This document shows, in pieces, positions 1-7,746 of a stretch of 26,285 nucleotides of DNA. The stretch lies in NCBI GenBank assembly GCA_002308795.1, contig DBVV01000082.1:14927-41211 (forward strand), given 5' to 3'. The notes under the pieces were generated by a model that made no database searches, was not told the DNA's origin, and saw only the letters and a list, made by a program, of their open reading frames with translations. The position numbers and the translations under genes were made by a program. Origin of the DNA: Mageeibacillus sp. UBA1255 (GTDB taxonomy: Bacteria; Bacillota; Clostridia; UBA1212; UBA1255). The stretch's first letter is position 1; the number at the start of each line of letters is the position of its first letter.

Positions 1-109
1 TATTTCACGGAAACAGGAAAAGATCCGGGCGGAGATTTATATTGACGAAGCGCTAAAAAGCGATAAAATGCAATATTTACAAATACTTCACGGAAACAGA
101 AAAAGAGCC
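1..109. repeat. 26-bp direct repeat, two copies (1-26 and 84-109)
   Basis: The core TTCACGGAAACAG occurs at 4-16 and 87-99. The wider 26-bp units match at 23 of 26 positions, and the copies start 83 bp apart. The sequence between them is not repeated. Each copy ends about 25 bp before a promoter -35 hexamer (42 and 126), so the repeats look like paired protein-binding sites rather than leftover coding sequence. A third weak partial match begins at 131 (TTCACGG). The first copy touches the window edge, so further copies upstream cannot be excluded. Confidence 0.7.
42..69 (+). promoter_or_regulatory. Upstream candidate promoter P1 for the DUF624 operon
   Basis: TTGACG at 42-47 and TAAAAT at 64-69 are separated by 16 bp, close to the housekeeping sigma-A pattern. 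It lies about 143 bp before the first start codon and 84 bp before a second promoter, with a copy of the 26-bp repeat upstream. Confidence 0.5.
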
Positions 110-125
110 CGCAGCGCGCCATATC

Positions 126-154
126 TTGCATTCACGGCGGAAAATTGGTATAAT
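126..154 (+). promoter_or_regulatory. Candidate promoter P2 (extended -10) for the DUF624 operon
   Basis: TTGCAT at 126-131, a 17-bp spacer and a perfect TATAAT at 149-154. The -10 is preceded by TGG, giving the extended TGn motif. It sits about 58 bp ahead of the ATG at 212 and should be the main promoter for the genes at 212-2994. Confidence 0.75.
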
Positions 155-211
155 CAGTATGGTCGCGAATAGTGGCTGAATAACGGGACTGCCGGAGATT
201 CAGAAAACAGG

Positions 212-1300
212 ATGAACGCATTTTTTAAACGAATCATATACGGAAAAGAAGGGCCGGACATCACGAAAGATGAGCCGGAGAAAAGGCCGTTTTTTAAATT
301 CTGGGAAATAGCGTGGAACAAGCGCTTTAAACTGATGGGGATCAGCCTGATATATTTTGTTTGCAATCTGTTATCCACCGCGATAGCCGGAGCGGGGTAT
401 ATGCTTGCGGTCTCTTTCTATTATACGCTCACCAAAGGAATATCGGTCTGGGACGCGATCGCACAGAGCGAACGGCCGGATCAGGCGCAGGTAATGTATT
501 TTATGGGGCTTGCCTTCGTCATCATATTCTTTAACGTGATACCGGTATTCTCGGCCGGACCGTTCCGCTCGGGGCTGACGTTCGTCACGCGCGCGTTCGT
601 AAGGCGCGAACCGGTGTTCCTGTGGCATGATTACATAACTAAAACGCGCAGCAACCTGTCGCTCAGCATAAAGGTGATGCTGATAAACGGGTTTTTAGGC
701 GTGTGGGATATGATATTATTCGCATTCTATATGGCATGTTCGGCGAAAGATTCGAACATAGCCGGAGCAATGCCTAACTGGCTGTTATTCGTATCTGCGG
801 CCATAGCCATTTTCACGACAGCGATGCTCCTGATGATGAGCATGTACATCTATCCGATGATCGTAACGTTTAAATTGACGCTCAAGCAGCTGTACAAAAA
901 CGCCGTTATATTCGCGCTGATAAAATGGCTGCCGAACCTGGGGATCATATTATTGACCGCCGCCATGGTGGTACTTCCGCTGCTGCTGATAAACGGTTAT
1001 TTTGCCTTTATAGTTTCGCTTATTTTGTACGCGGTGCTCGGCCTTTCGTTCAACGCTTATCTGCAGACGTTCTACGTATATCCCGTGCTTAAAAAGTATA
1101 TGATAGATAATCCTAAAGCGGATAAATCTAAGGAAGCCGGATCTGATCAGGATGGAGAGGATCACGGTGCTGACGGTTCGCAGGACGCCGGAGACGGCGG
1201 AGAAGGCGAAGACGGAGACGGAGGCAGGGATGCTGACGGTGACGCCGGAAATGAAGGCGATGCTCCTGCGGAGGAAAAATGGGTCTATCCGGGACTGTGA
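212..1300 (+). CDS. DUF624-like (YesL-type) membrane protein with acidic C-terminal tail
   Basis: Integral membrane protein of 362 aa. About six hydrophobic segments are visible, near residues 40-62, 92-113, 151-176, 189-214, 230-261 and 262-285. A conserved-looking stretch at 116-141 (GPFRSGLTFVTRAFVRREPV and the following LWHDY) resembles DUF624 proteins, whose role is not settled; some lie near carbohydrate-uptake genes. From about residue 301 the protein changes to a hydrophilic tail very rich in Asp, Glu and Gly, with a closing EEKWVYPGL, which makes it clearly longer than typical DUF624 proteins of roughly 200 aa. The nearest SD-like GGAG (194-197) is 14 bases before the ATG, a long spacing. 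The next gene follows after 27 bases, so they are probably co-transcribed. The family call is from recalled sequence character, not a search. Confidence 0.7.
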   Translation: MNAFFKRIIYGKEGPDITKDEPEKRPFFKFWEIAWNKRFKLMGISLIYFVCNLLSTAIAGAGYMLAVSFYYTLTKGISVWDAIAQSERPDQAQVMYFMGLAFVIIFFNVIPVFSAGPFRSGLTFVTRAFVRREPVFLWHDYITKTRSNLSLSIKVMLINGFLGVWDMILFAFYMACSAKDSNIAGAMPNWLLFVSAAIAIFTTAMLLMMSMYIYPMIVTFKLTLKQLYKNAVIFALIKWLPNLGIILLTAAMVVLPLLLINGYFAFIVSLILYAVLGLSFNAYLQTFYVYPVLKKYMIDNPKADKSKEAGSDQDGEDHGADGSQDAGDGGEGEDGDGGRDADGDAGNEGDAPAEEKWVYPGL

Positions 1301-1327
1301 CGTCCTGCATGACCGGGAGGTAACGAT

Positions 1328-2338
1328 ATGCATTATTACGAAGAAAGAAAAAAGAGAGGCGGCGGGAAAATAATTGCCGTTGTCATCATCGCGGTGGTGA
1401 TCGTTGTCGTCGGCCTCGCGCTGTTCTTTAATTTCGATAAACTTAAATACTATTTCCAGAACGGCGAGATGCCGGATCCGGAAGCTACCGTTACGCAGAC
1501 GCCGGAGATCACGCCACTGCCTACGGCAACGCCCGAGCCCGTTCCTCCGCTGAATCCCGCGGGAGATACGGTCGAGACCAGATTCAACCCGCCTGCCGGA
1601 TACGTGCGGTCGAAGGTGGACGAGGGTTCGTTCGGCGATTATCTCAGAAACTTCAGGCTGAAGGGATACGGGACCGTGGCAAAGCTTGCCGACGGAACGG
1701 ATAACCCGACCGCGCCAACGGATGGCGTTTTCGATATGGACGTACGCAAAAACGGACTCCAGCAATGCGCTGATTCTATCATACGTCTTTACGCCGAATA
1801 CAGGTACGCCAGGGGAGAATACGAATACATAACGTTCGACTGCTATACTACGCCGGTGTTCGTGCTTGACTTTAGCACCTGGACGCAGGGCAACCGCATA
1901 AAAGCGAACGGCAGCAAACTGGAATGGTACAAGTCGGATGGCGCGACGCCCGGAGACACGTCGTACAGCACGCTCAGGTATTATCTTGACAACGTTTTCC
2001 TGTATGCGAATACGTATTCTTTAAAGAACCAGATGATGTCGATCGATCCTACTGATCTGCAGGTCGGAGACAGCCTCATCATCACAGCGGCACAGACGGG
2101 AGGCACAGACGGACACGCCCTGCTCGTCGTCGACGTAGCGGTTAATAAAGAAACCGGTAAAAAGATATTCATGCTGGCGGAGGGCAATACTCCCGCTACC
2201 GAGATGTATATCGTTAAAGATATTAAAAACGATACGGTCTGGTTCAGCCTGAATGAAGACGGGACGTTCACGAAGACTGCCGCCGACGGCAGAGTCGTTA
2301 CATATCCGCTCGATGCTTTCAGGAGGTTCAGGCGTTGA
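1328..2338 (+). CDS. DUF4846-family membrane-anchored extracytoplasmic protein
   Basis: Protein of 336 aa. A basic N-terminus (YYEERKKRGGGK) is followed by one hydrophobic segment at about 13-34. A Thr/Pro-rich spacer at about 55-80 (TPEITPLPTATPEPVPPLNP) leads to an outside-facing domain. The domain carries features I associate with DUF4846: an early SFGDYLRNFRLK stretch, LQQCADSIIRLYAEYRY from residue 144, and DGHALLVVDVA around His263 near the C-terminus. The biochemical function of the family is unknown to me. The start is fixed by a GGGAGG ribosome site ending 7 bases before ATG 1328. The downstream gene begins inside this gene's stop codon, and its SD lies in this gene's last codons, so translation of the pair is probably coupled. 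Confidence 0.8.
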   Translation: MHYYEERKKRGGGKIIAVVIIAVVIVVVGLALFFNFDKLKYYFQNGEMPDPEATVTQTPEITPLPTATPEPVPPLNPAGDTVETRFNPPAGYVRSKVDEGSFGDYLRNFRLKGYGTVAKLADGTDNPTAPTDGVFDMDVRKNGLQQCADSIIRLYAEYRYARGEYEYITFDCYTTPVFVLDFSTWTQGNRIKANGSKLEWYKSDGATPGDTSYSTLRYYLDNVFLYANTYSLKNQMMSIDPTDLQVGDSLIITAAQTGGTDGHALLVVDVAVNKETGKKIFMLAEGNTPATEMYIVKDIKNDTVWFSLNEDGTFTKTAADGRVVTYPLDAFRRFRR

Positions 2339-2994
2339 AAAAAAAGATAAGGATCGCCCTGATAGTATCGATATGTGTCATTGCCGCCATCGTCGCTTCG
2401 TACTTTACGGCAGTCGGGATCTATAAAGCCGGCCTCGAGCGGAAATACCCGTCCGGCGTCGTTAATTATTCAGATAATACGGTCGCAGGCAGGTTTATCG
2501 TGCCGGACGGATATGAGCGTGTGAGCTATCCCGAGGGCACTCCTTCGTACGAAATACAGCATCAGACTCTTAAAAGATTCGGTCTGGGAGCTTATGACGT
2601 TGACGGAAAGCGTATTTTCGACGCGCCTTTATGGGGCGTTCTTCCGTATCCCTATGAGGCGGTTCACCTGGATATCGAAGCGGGCGAAGGTTCCCGTCCC
2701 TGGTCCGATATCCGTTTTACTGAGATCGATCAGGATGATATTTATCCCGGGTGTCTGATAGCCGTGAGAGAGGATGTCGCCAATTACGCTCCTGTCGGAC
2801 ACGTTCTTGATATTTGTAAAAATTCCAACGGGGAAATGCTGATGATCGTAGGAGCCTTCAGATCAGGCGGCGAAATATACGTTATCGGTAACCCCGCAGA
2901 TCCGCTCACTCCGTGGATCAGCGTGAACGATTTTCCCCGCGACTCCGGGTACGGAGAGCTGATCTATTTATATTATTCGGATGATGTTTCTTAA
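2335..2994 (+). CDS. Short divergent DUF4846-like membrane-anchored protein
   Basis: Protein of 219 aa with one N-terminal membrane anchor at about 5-30. It appears to be a reduced relative of the preceding gene. GRFIVPDGYERV and the TLKRFGLGAYDVDG segment line up with the start of the neighbour's domain. The region around His156 (APVGHVLDICKNSNGEMLMI) lines up with the neighbour's DGHALLVVD segment, including the Gly-His pair. The middle block with LQQCADSIIRLYAEYR is missing. The start is TTG 2335, overlapping the previous stop as TTGA; AGGAGG at 2321-2326 lies 8 bases upstream and supports it. A 35-base gap separates it from addA. Homology between the two is inferred from reading and should be aligned properly. 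Confidence 0.6.
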   Translation: MKKKIRIALIVSICVIAAIVASYFTAVGIYKAGLERKYPSGVVNYSDNTVAGRFIVPDGYERVSYPEGTPSYEIQHQTLKRFGLGAYDVDGKRIFDAPLWGVLPYPYEAVHLDIEAGEGSRPWSDIRFTEIDQDDIYPGCLIAVREDVANYAPVGHVLDICKNSNGEMLMIVGAFRSGGEIYVIGNPADPLTPWISVNDFPRDSGYGELIYLYYSDDVS

Positions 2995-3029
2995 GCTTAC
3001 AGGGACGTTTCCTGATCGGATTTTCAAAG

Positions 3030-6000
3030 ATGGACTGGACGAGAGAGCAGAAGCAGGCAATAGAAACAGAAGGAAGCGATACGCTTATTGCCGCCGGCGC
3101 CGGATCGGGTAAGACAGCGGTACTTGTAAACCGTATTATCCGGATGGTGCTTGACCGCGATGAACCGCGGGACATTGACAGCCTGCTCGTCGTTACTTTT
3201 ACCAGGGCTGCGGCAGATGAGATGCGCTCGAGACTGTATAAACTACTGGATGAGCGGCTTGAAAAAGCATCCGACGACAATGCTTTAGGGCGCATTTATG
3301 ATCAGCAGGTCAGGCTCCAGAGGTCGTGGATAACGACGATCGACAGTTTCTGTAAAAGAGTCATTACCGAAAACATGCGCGAGGGCGGCATAGACGCTTC
3401 TTACAGCGTTTGCGACGAAGCTCTTGGCACACAGCTCCTGAAAGAAGCCGTACGCGAAGCAGCCGAAGAATACAGCGACAGCCATCCGGAACAGTACGCT
3501 TCACTTATTGACGTATACGGCAGTTTCTATTCTGACGAAAAACTGCTCGATATTATAGAAAAAACCGTTGATTTTTCCAGGTCTTTCCCTGATCCGGAAG
3601 GCTGGCTGAGAAGCTGCCTGGATTTTTACCGCGAACCGTTTCCCGGCGGCGATTTTGCGCGTACCGCATACGGAAAATGGCTCATAAGTATCATTCGCCT
3701 TAAATTAAAAGCACATCTCGGAGAACTTGTAAAGCTTCATTCGATATGTGACGCAAACGGGATAGAAAACTGCCTCTCCACACTTGATGAAGATATTGAG
3801 ATACTCAGGGATCTGTCAGAAAAGATGGACAGACCTGATATAACGTGGGCCGATGCTTTCGCATCATGCGACGGCGTAAAATTTCCGCGCAAAAAATCCG
3901 TTTCCAAGGCGGACAAGGAAAGCTGGGACGAGTCGATGCTCGCGCTCGAGGCGTCTGTCTCGAAGCGGCGTTCGAAGGTCAACGGCGAGCTCAGGGACAA
4001 TATCCTGAAAAAATTGTTCTTCGGTTCGCCCGATACACCGGTGATCGACCGCGAAAATGTTCGCGAAAATATGGACGCGTTCATCGGGCTGGCGCTGCTG
4101 GCGTCTTCGCTGTTTGCCCACGCAAAAGCGGAGAGGCACGTGTATGATTACGGCGATATGGAACATACGTGCCTTAACATACTGCGAAAACACGACGCGG
4201 GCGGCGCGGGATCTGACGTGACCGGAAGCTTTGAAATGCCTGAACCGTCAGAACTGGCGCTTTCGTACAGAAAAAAATTTACGGAAATATACGTGGATGA
4301 GTATCAGGATACCAACATCCTTCAGGAGATCATATTAAGGCTGATCGCAGGAGAGGATGAAAGCGGGCCGGACATTTTTATGGTCGGCGATATGAAACAG
4401 AGCATTTATTCTTTCAGAAATGCGAGACCGGATCTGTTTATGGAAAAATATTCCACGTATAAAGATCTGGGCGGAGAATGCACCGACCGGAGCGGAAGCA
4501 TGGGAAAACTGATCAGGCTGAATGCAAATTTCCGTAGCCGCGCGGGCGTGATCGACTCGATCAATACCGTTTTTTCGGCGCTCATGAACGTGACAACGTG
4601 CGGGATGCCGTACGGCCGTGATGAATATTTGAATTTCGGAGCCGAATACTATCCGGCTGAATCTGACAATAACAGAAAAACAGAAATAGTCGTTATTGAC
4701 ACCGGCGATCAGAAACAGGTCCGTGTCGACAAGACGTTTATCGAGGGGTACGAGATCCTTTGCCGGATCAAGGATATGATCGCGGGCGGGTATAAAGTGT
4801 ACGATACCGGGACGAAGGCGGAAAGGCCTCTCAGGTACGGTGATATCTGCATTTTGATGCGTTCGCTTTCTCCGAACGGAGCGAAACTGGCGGATCTTCT
4901 GCGAAAGGGAGGCGTGCCGGTCAGGGACACGAAGGACCGCTCCGGGATCTTCGTCCATCCGGAAGTGAGAACGGCAGTCGCTTTTATGCACCTGCTCGAC
5001 AATCCACTCTGCGACATTCCTCTCGTTTCGGTACTAAAGAATGTTTACGGGTTTACGGGAGATATTTTCGTTCGCATAAAGCTGGCGGTGCCGGATCGCG
5101 ATATGCCTTTCTACAAAAGAATGCAGAAATATGCCTCATACGGTGACGAAAGCGATACGGGCAGCGGCGAGGCAGCAGCTTTTGATAATGATGAGCGTAC
5201 GGCGCGTGACCTTGTATCGGCATTCATCTCCAGGCTTGGCTATCTGAGGAAAGCGTGCATGCGGCGTCCTGTTTCCGAAACTCTCTGGGAGTGCATGACA
5301 GAAAACGGATTCCTTAACGCGGTAAGAGCGTTGCCTGATGGCGGCACGGCGTATTCAAATCTGATGCGGCTCGTCTCGTTCACGTCCGGGTTTGACAATT
5401 CCGGAGGCGGTTCGTTCACAGATTATATCCGTGTGCTGGAAACCGCGGAAAAGAAAGGAATGATCAGTTCTGCCTCTCCGCCGGAGTATGATGCCGTGAC
5501 GGTCACTTCCATCCACTCGAGCAAGGGACTTGAATATCCCGTAGTGATCCTTGCGGAAGCCGGAAGAGGGCGAAATATCAGGGACGAGAGCACGAAGCTG
5601 ATCGTCCACAAAGAACTCGGGCTCGGACCGTCCTGTTTTGATAAAGCAGCGCGTACGATCTTTCCTTCCATTATGAAAGAGGCGATCCGTTTGAGGATAG
5701 CGCGAGACTCCCGCGCCGAAGAAATGAGGCTGCTGTATGTGGCAATGACACGTGCCAGAGAAAAGCTTATAATCACGGGCGTCGGAGGCGGATTCGAAGG
5801 GTTCGTACAAAAATGTACCGATATGCTTGATCCTTCGTTTAAAAAGCCGATGGATTATTACGTTTTAGACGCGGACGATTTTCTTACCCTGCTCGGGATG
5901 GCTGTGCTTTGCAAAGGCGCGGACAATACCGGTTCGTGCGAGCTTGTCCCCGGATCATATGCGGCGTCATACTTATCCGGACTCTTAGGCGAACAGGGAG

Positions 6001-6881
6001 AAGAGAGTGCTTACCCGGAGGACGTCAATGACGATCCCGTTTCCGGCGGTCTTCCTGGTGGTATCCGCTTCGGCCTTCCTCCGGTGAAACTCTGGGCTCC
6101 TTCTTCTGAGCTGACGGTCAGAACGCCGCGCGAGGGGAAAATCTGCCCCGCTAAGATCTCTGTTTCCGAACTTAAACGTTTATCAGACGTGCCGGAGCCG
6201 GATCAGGGGCCTGACGCCGTATTGCCGATCGTATCCCCGACCGGCCCTCCGGCTTTCAGGATGCTTGAAGAACGAGATGAAACCGACGGAAAAGACGCGA
6301 AAACCGGGGGCGCACGTGCGGGAACGCTGATCCACTGCTGCCTTGAACATATTGATTTTAACAAATCATCCGGCGAAGGCGCCGATATGGCGACCGCTGA
6401 AAAATACGTGTCGGAGCTCATAGAAGACCTTGTCCGCCGCAGATTTTTCACGGATGCAGACGCTGAACTAATCCCGAAAAATATCCTTACCGGATTTGTC
6501 ACGTCTGATTTTGCCCGTATGATCGCATCGGCGGATGAGGTCATGCGCGAGATACCTTTTGCAGTCGAATATCCGTCGGATACGCTTTTCGGTGATCCGG
6601 ATCTTGCGGGAAATTCCACGGTGGTACAGGGTATAATCGACTGTGTGTGCAGGAGCGGCGGTAAAATAATACTGATCGACTATAAGAGCGACTATATTTC
6701 CGGCCGTGAAGACAGCAGATTTGAAGAGCATTCGCGCCGTTATGCAATCCAGCTCTCGGTATACGCCGAAGTAATAAGACGCGTGTTCGGGAAACTGCCC
6801 GACAGGACCGTGCTGTATTATCTCAGGTACGGAAAAGAATTTGAAATATCAGGAGAATCGTTAAGACAATGGAAGAAATGA
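3030..6881 (+). CDS. addA: ATP-dependent helicase/nuclease subunit A
   Basis: Large 1283-aa protein of the AddA type (B. subtilis AddA is about 1230 aa). AddA is the UvrD-family 3'-5' helicase and nuclease half of AddAB, which resects double-strand breaks for RecA loading. Motifs in order: Q-motif start (WTREQKQAI), Walker A AAGAGSGKT at 21-29, VDEYQDTN at 422-429, MVGDMKQSIYSFRNA from 451, LNANFRSR, TSIHSSKGLEYPVV near 826, LLYVAMTRARE at about 901, and a C-terminal RecB-type nuclease domain with GIIDC, D1217-Y-K1219 and the IQLSVYAEV motif. All key residues look intact. No strong SD precedes ATG 3030; that start is chosen because the protein begins as AddA proteins do. No addB is adjacent. 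The 3' end overlaps the pseudouridine synthase gene. Confidence 0.95.
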   Translation: MDWTREQKQAIETEGSDTLIAAGAGSGKTAVLVNRIIRMVLDRDEPRDIDSLLVVTFTRAAADEMRSRLYKLLDERLEKASDDNALGRIYDQQVRLQRSWITTIDSFCKRVITENMREGGIDASYSVCDEALGTQLLKEAVREAAEEYSDSHPEQYASLIDVYGSFYSDEKLLDIIEKTVDFSRSFPDPEGWLRSCLDFYREPFPGGDFARTAYGKWLISIIRLKLKAHLGELVKLHSICDANGIENCLSTLDEDIEILRDLSEKMDRPDITWADAFASCDGVKFPRKKSVSKADKESWDESMLALEASVSKRRSKVNGELRDNILKKLFFGSPDTPVIDRENVRENMDAFIGLALLASSLFAHAKAERHVYDYGDMEHTCLNILRKHDAGGAGSDVTGSFEMPEPSELALSYRKKFTEIYVDEYQDTNILQEIILRLIAGEDESGPDIFMVGDMKQSIYSFRNARPDLFMEKYSTYKDLGGECTDRSGSMGKLIRLNANFRSRAGVIDSINTVFSALMNVTTCGMPYGRDEYLNFGAEYYPAESDNNRKTEIVVIDTGDQKQVRVDKTFIEGYEILCRIKDMIAGGYKVYDTGTKAERPLRYGDICILMRSLSPNGAKLADLLRKGGVPVRDTKDRSGIFVHPEVRTAVAFMHLLDNPLCDIPLVSVLKNVYGFTGDIFVRIKLAVPDRDMPFYKRMQKYASYGDESDTGSGEAAAFDNDERTARDLVSAFISRLGYLRKACMRRPVSETLWECMTENGFLNAVRALPDGGTAYSNLMRLVSFTSGFDNSGGGSFTDYIRVLETAEKKGMISSASPPEYDAVTVTSIHSSKGLEYPVVILAEAGRGRNIRDESTKLIVHKELGLGPSCFDKAARTIFPSIMKEAIRLRIARDSRAEEMRLLYVAMTRAREKLIITGVGGGFEGFVQKCTDMLDPSFKKPMDYYVLDADDFLTLLGMAVLCKGADNTGSCELVPGSYAASYLSGLLGEQGEESAYPEDVNDDPVSGGLPGGIRFGLPPVKLWAPSSELTVRTPREGKICPAKISVSELKRLSDVPEPDQGPDAVLPIVSPTGPPAFRMLEERDETDGKDAKTGGARAGTLIHCCLEHIDFNKSSGEGADMATAEKYVSELIEDLVRRRFFTDADAELIPKNILTGFVTSDFARMIASADEVMREIPFAVEYPSDTLFGDPDLAGNSTVVQGIIDCVCRSGGKIILIDYKSDYISGREDSRFEEHSRRYAIQLSVYAEVIRRVFGKLPDRTVLYYLRYGKEFEISGESLRQWKK

Positions 6882-7600
6882 GACTGCAAAAGTACCTGGC
6901 GCTATGCGGGGTGGCATCCAGAAGAAGCTCAGAAACGATGATCGCCGAAGGAAGAGTGACGGTGAACGGCAGAGTCGTTACCGAGATGGGAACGAAAGTG
7001 ACGGGAAAAGATACGGTATGCGTTGACGGGAAGGCGGTAAAGCCCGAACGGAACAAGGTATATATCATGATCAACAAACCGGTCGGGGTATTGTCGTCAA
7101 CGTCAGACGACAGAGGGCGTCAATGTGTCGTTGACCTCGTCGAAGGTGTGCGCGAGAGGCTGTATCCGGTCGGGCGTCTCGATTATGACACTTCCGGGCT
7201 CCTGCTCCTTACGAACGACGGTGATTTTACGCGAAAACTCACGCATCCCTCTTTTGAGATCTGGAAAACGTACGAGGCGCTGGTGAAGGGTGAGATAAAC
7301 GAGGGCAATATCAAGCGTTTTTCCGAGGGACTCGTCCTCGACGACGGTCCTACGCTTCCCGCGCTGCTCACCGTTATAGGTCACAAGGGCGACAATGCCA
7401 TCGCCGAGGTCCGTGTACGTGAGGGCCGTAACCGTCAGGTCAGGCGTATGCTCGAGGCGATCCGCCATCCGGTGATCAAACTGAAGCGCACGGGATTCGG
7501 TCCGCTTGAGCTCGGAGATGATCTCAGACCGGGTGCATGGCGGTATCTTACCGATGCAGAGGTGGCAATGCTATTTAAGGCGGCCGGCATATCGGAGTGA
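6878..7600 (+). CDS. rluB: 23S rRNA pseudouridine synthase, RsuA/RluB family
   Basis: Converts a uridine in rRNA to pseudouridine; RluB-type enzymes act on helix 90-93 of 23S rRNA, but the exact target here is inferred. An N-terminal S4 RNA-binding domain (MRLQKYLALCGVASRR and onward) is followed by the synthase domain with GRLDYDTSGLLLLTNDG, containing the catalytic Asp at 102 of this version, and the closing VREGRNRQVRRML signature. Length is 240 aa with ATG 6878, which overlaps the addA stop as ATGA. An in-frame ATG at 6869 would add three residues. I prefer 6878 because family members usually begin MRLQK, though an AGGAG at 6851-6855 leaves the choice open. It is probably co-transcribed with addA. 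Confidence 0.88.
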   Translation: MRLQKYLALCGVASRRSSETMIAEGRVTVNGRVVTEMGTKVTGKDTVCVDGKAVKPERNKVYIMINKPVGVLSSTSDDRGRQCVVDLVEGVRERLYPVGRLDYDTSGLLLLTNDGDFTRKLTHPSFEIWKTYEALVKGEINEGNIKRFSEGLVLDDGPTLPALLTVIGHKGDNAIAEVRVREGRNRQVRRMLEAIRHPVIKLKRTGFGPLELGDDLRPGAWRYLTDAEVAMLFKAAGISE

Positions 7601-7606
7601 TCTCGC

Positions 7607-7673
7607 TTTTTTCCGGAACACACGCGTATTTTTCCCGTTTTTTCCCGGGAAAAAATCCGGAAAAAACATGTTT
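7607..7673. promoter_or_regulatory. Palindromic TTTCCCG-type array upstream of recA
   Basis: TTTCCGG at 7610, TTTCCCG at 7631 and TTTCCCG at 7641 are followed by inverted copies CGGGAAA at 7646 and CCGGAAA at 7657. Same-strand spacings are 21, 10 and 11 bp, near whole helical turns. The outer arms TTTTTTCCGGA (7607-7617) and TCCGGAAAAAA (7656-7666) are a perfect 11-bp inverted repeat. Inside lies the perfect 18-bp palindrome TTTTTTCCCGGGAAAAAA at 7638-7655. A further short palindrome, AAACATGTTT, lies at 7664-7673, just before the -35. The right arm ends in A residues, so it does not look like a plus-strand terminator. I see no canonical GAACnnnnGTTC LexA box between 7601 and 7746. Confidence 0.65.
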
Positions 7674-7676
7674 CAC

Positions 7677-7706
7677 TTGACACCCGCTTCGGCATGAAGG
7701 TAAAAT
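7677..7706 (+). promoter_or_regulatory. recA promoter
   Basis: A perfect TTGACA at 7677-7682 and TAAAAT at 7701-7706 with an 18-bp spacer. The expected start of transcription, near 7713, leaves a leader of about 34 bases before ATG 7747. The TTTCCCG-type palindromes end immediately upstream of the -35. Confidence 0.75.
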
Positions 7707-7746
7707 TTTCGTGAAAATAATCCGAACGAAACTGGAGGTTAAATTT

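Noticed and set aside
1..109. CRISPR repeat reading of the left-edge repeats
   Set aside because: Only two imperfect copies with a 57-bp gap, and no Cas genes; promoter association fits better.
2..172. Open frame (56 codons) running in from the left edge to a TAG at 170-172
   Set aside because: It overlaps both candidate promoters and the direct repeats fall in different frames. The protein is not recognisable, so a chance open frame is more likely than the end of a gene.
950..1765. 271-aa minus-strand frame opposite the DUF624 and DUF4846 genes
   Set aside because: It lies over two well-supported genes, has a His/Arg/Ser-rich composition typical of a shadow, and no ribosome site or recognisable domain.
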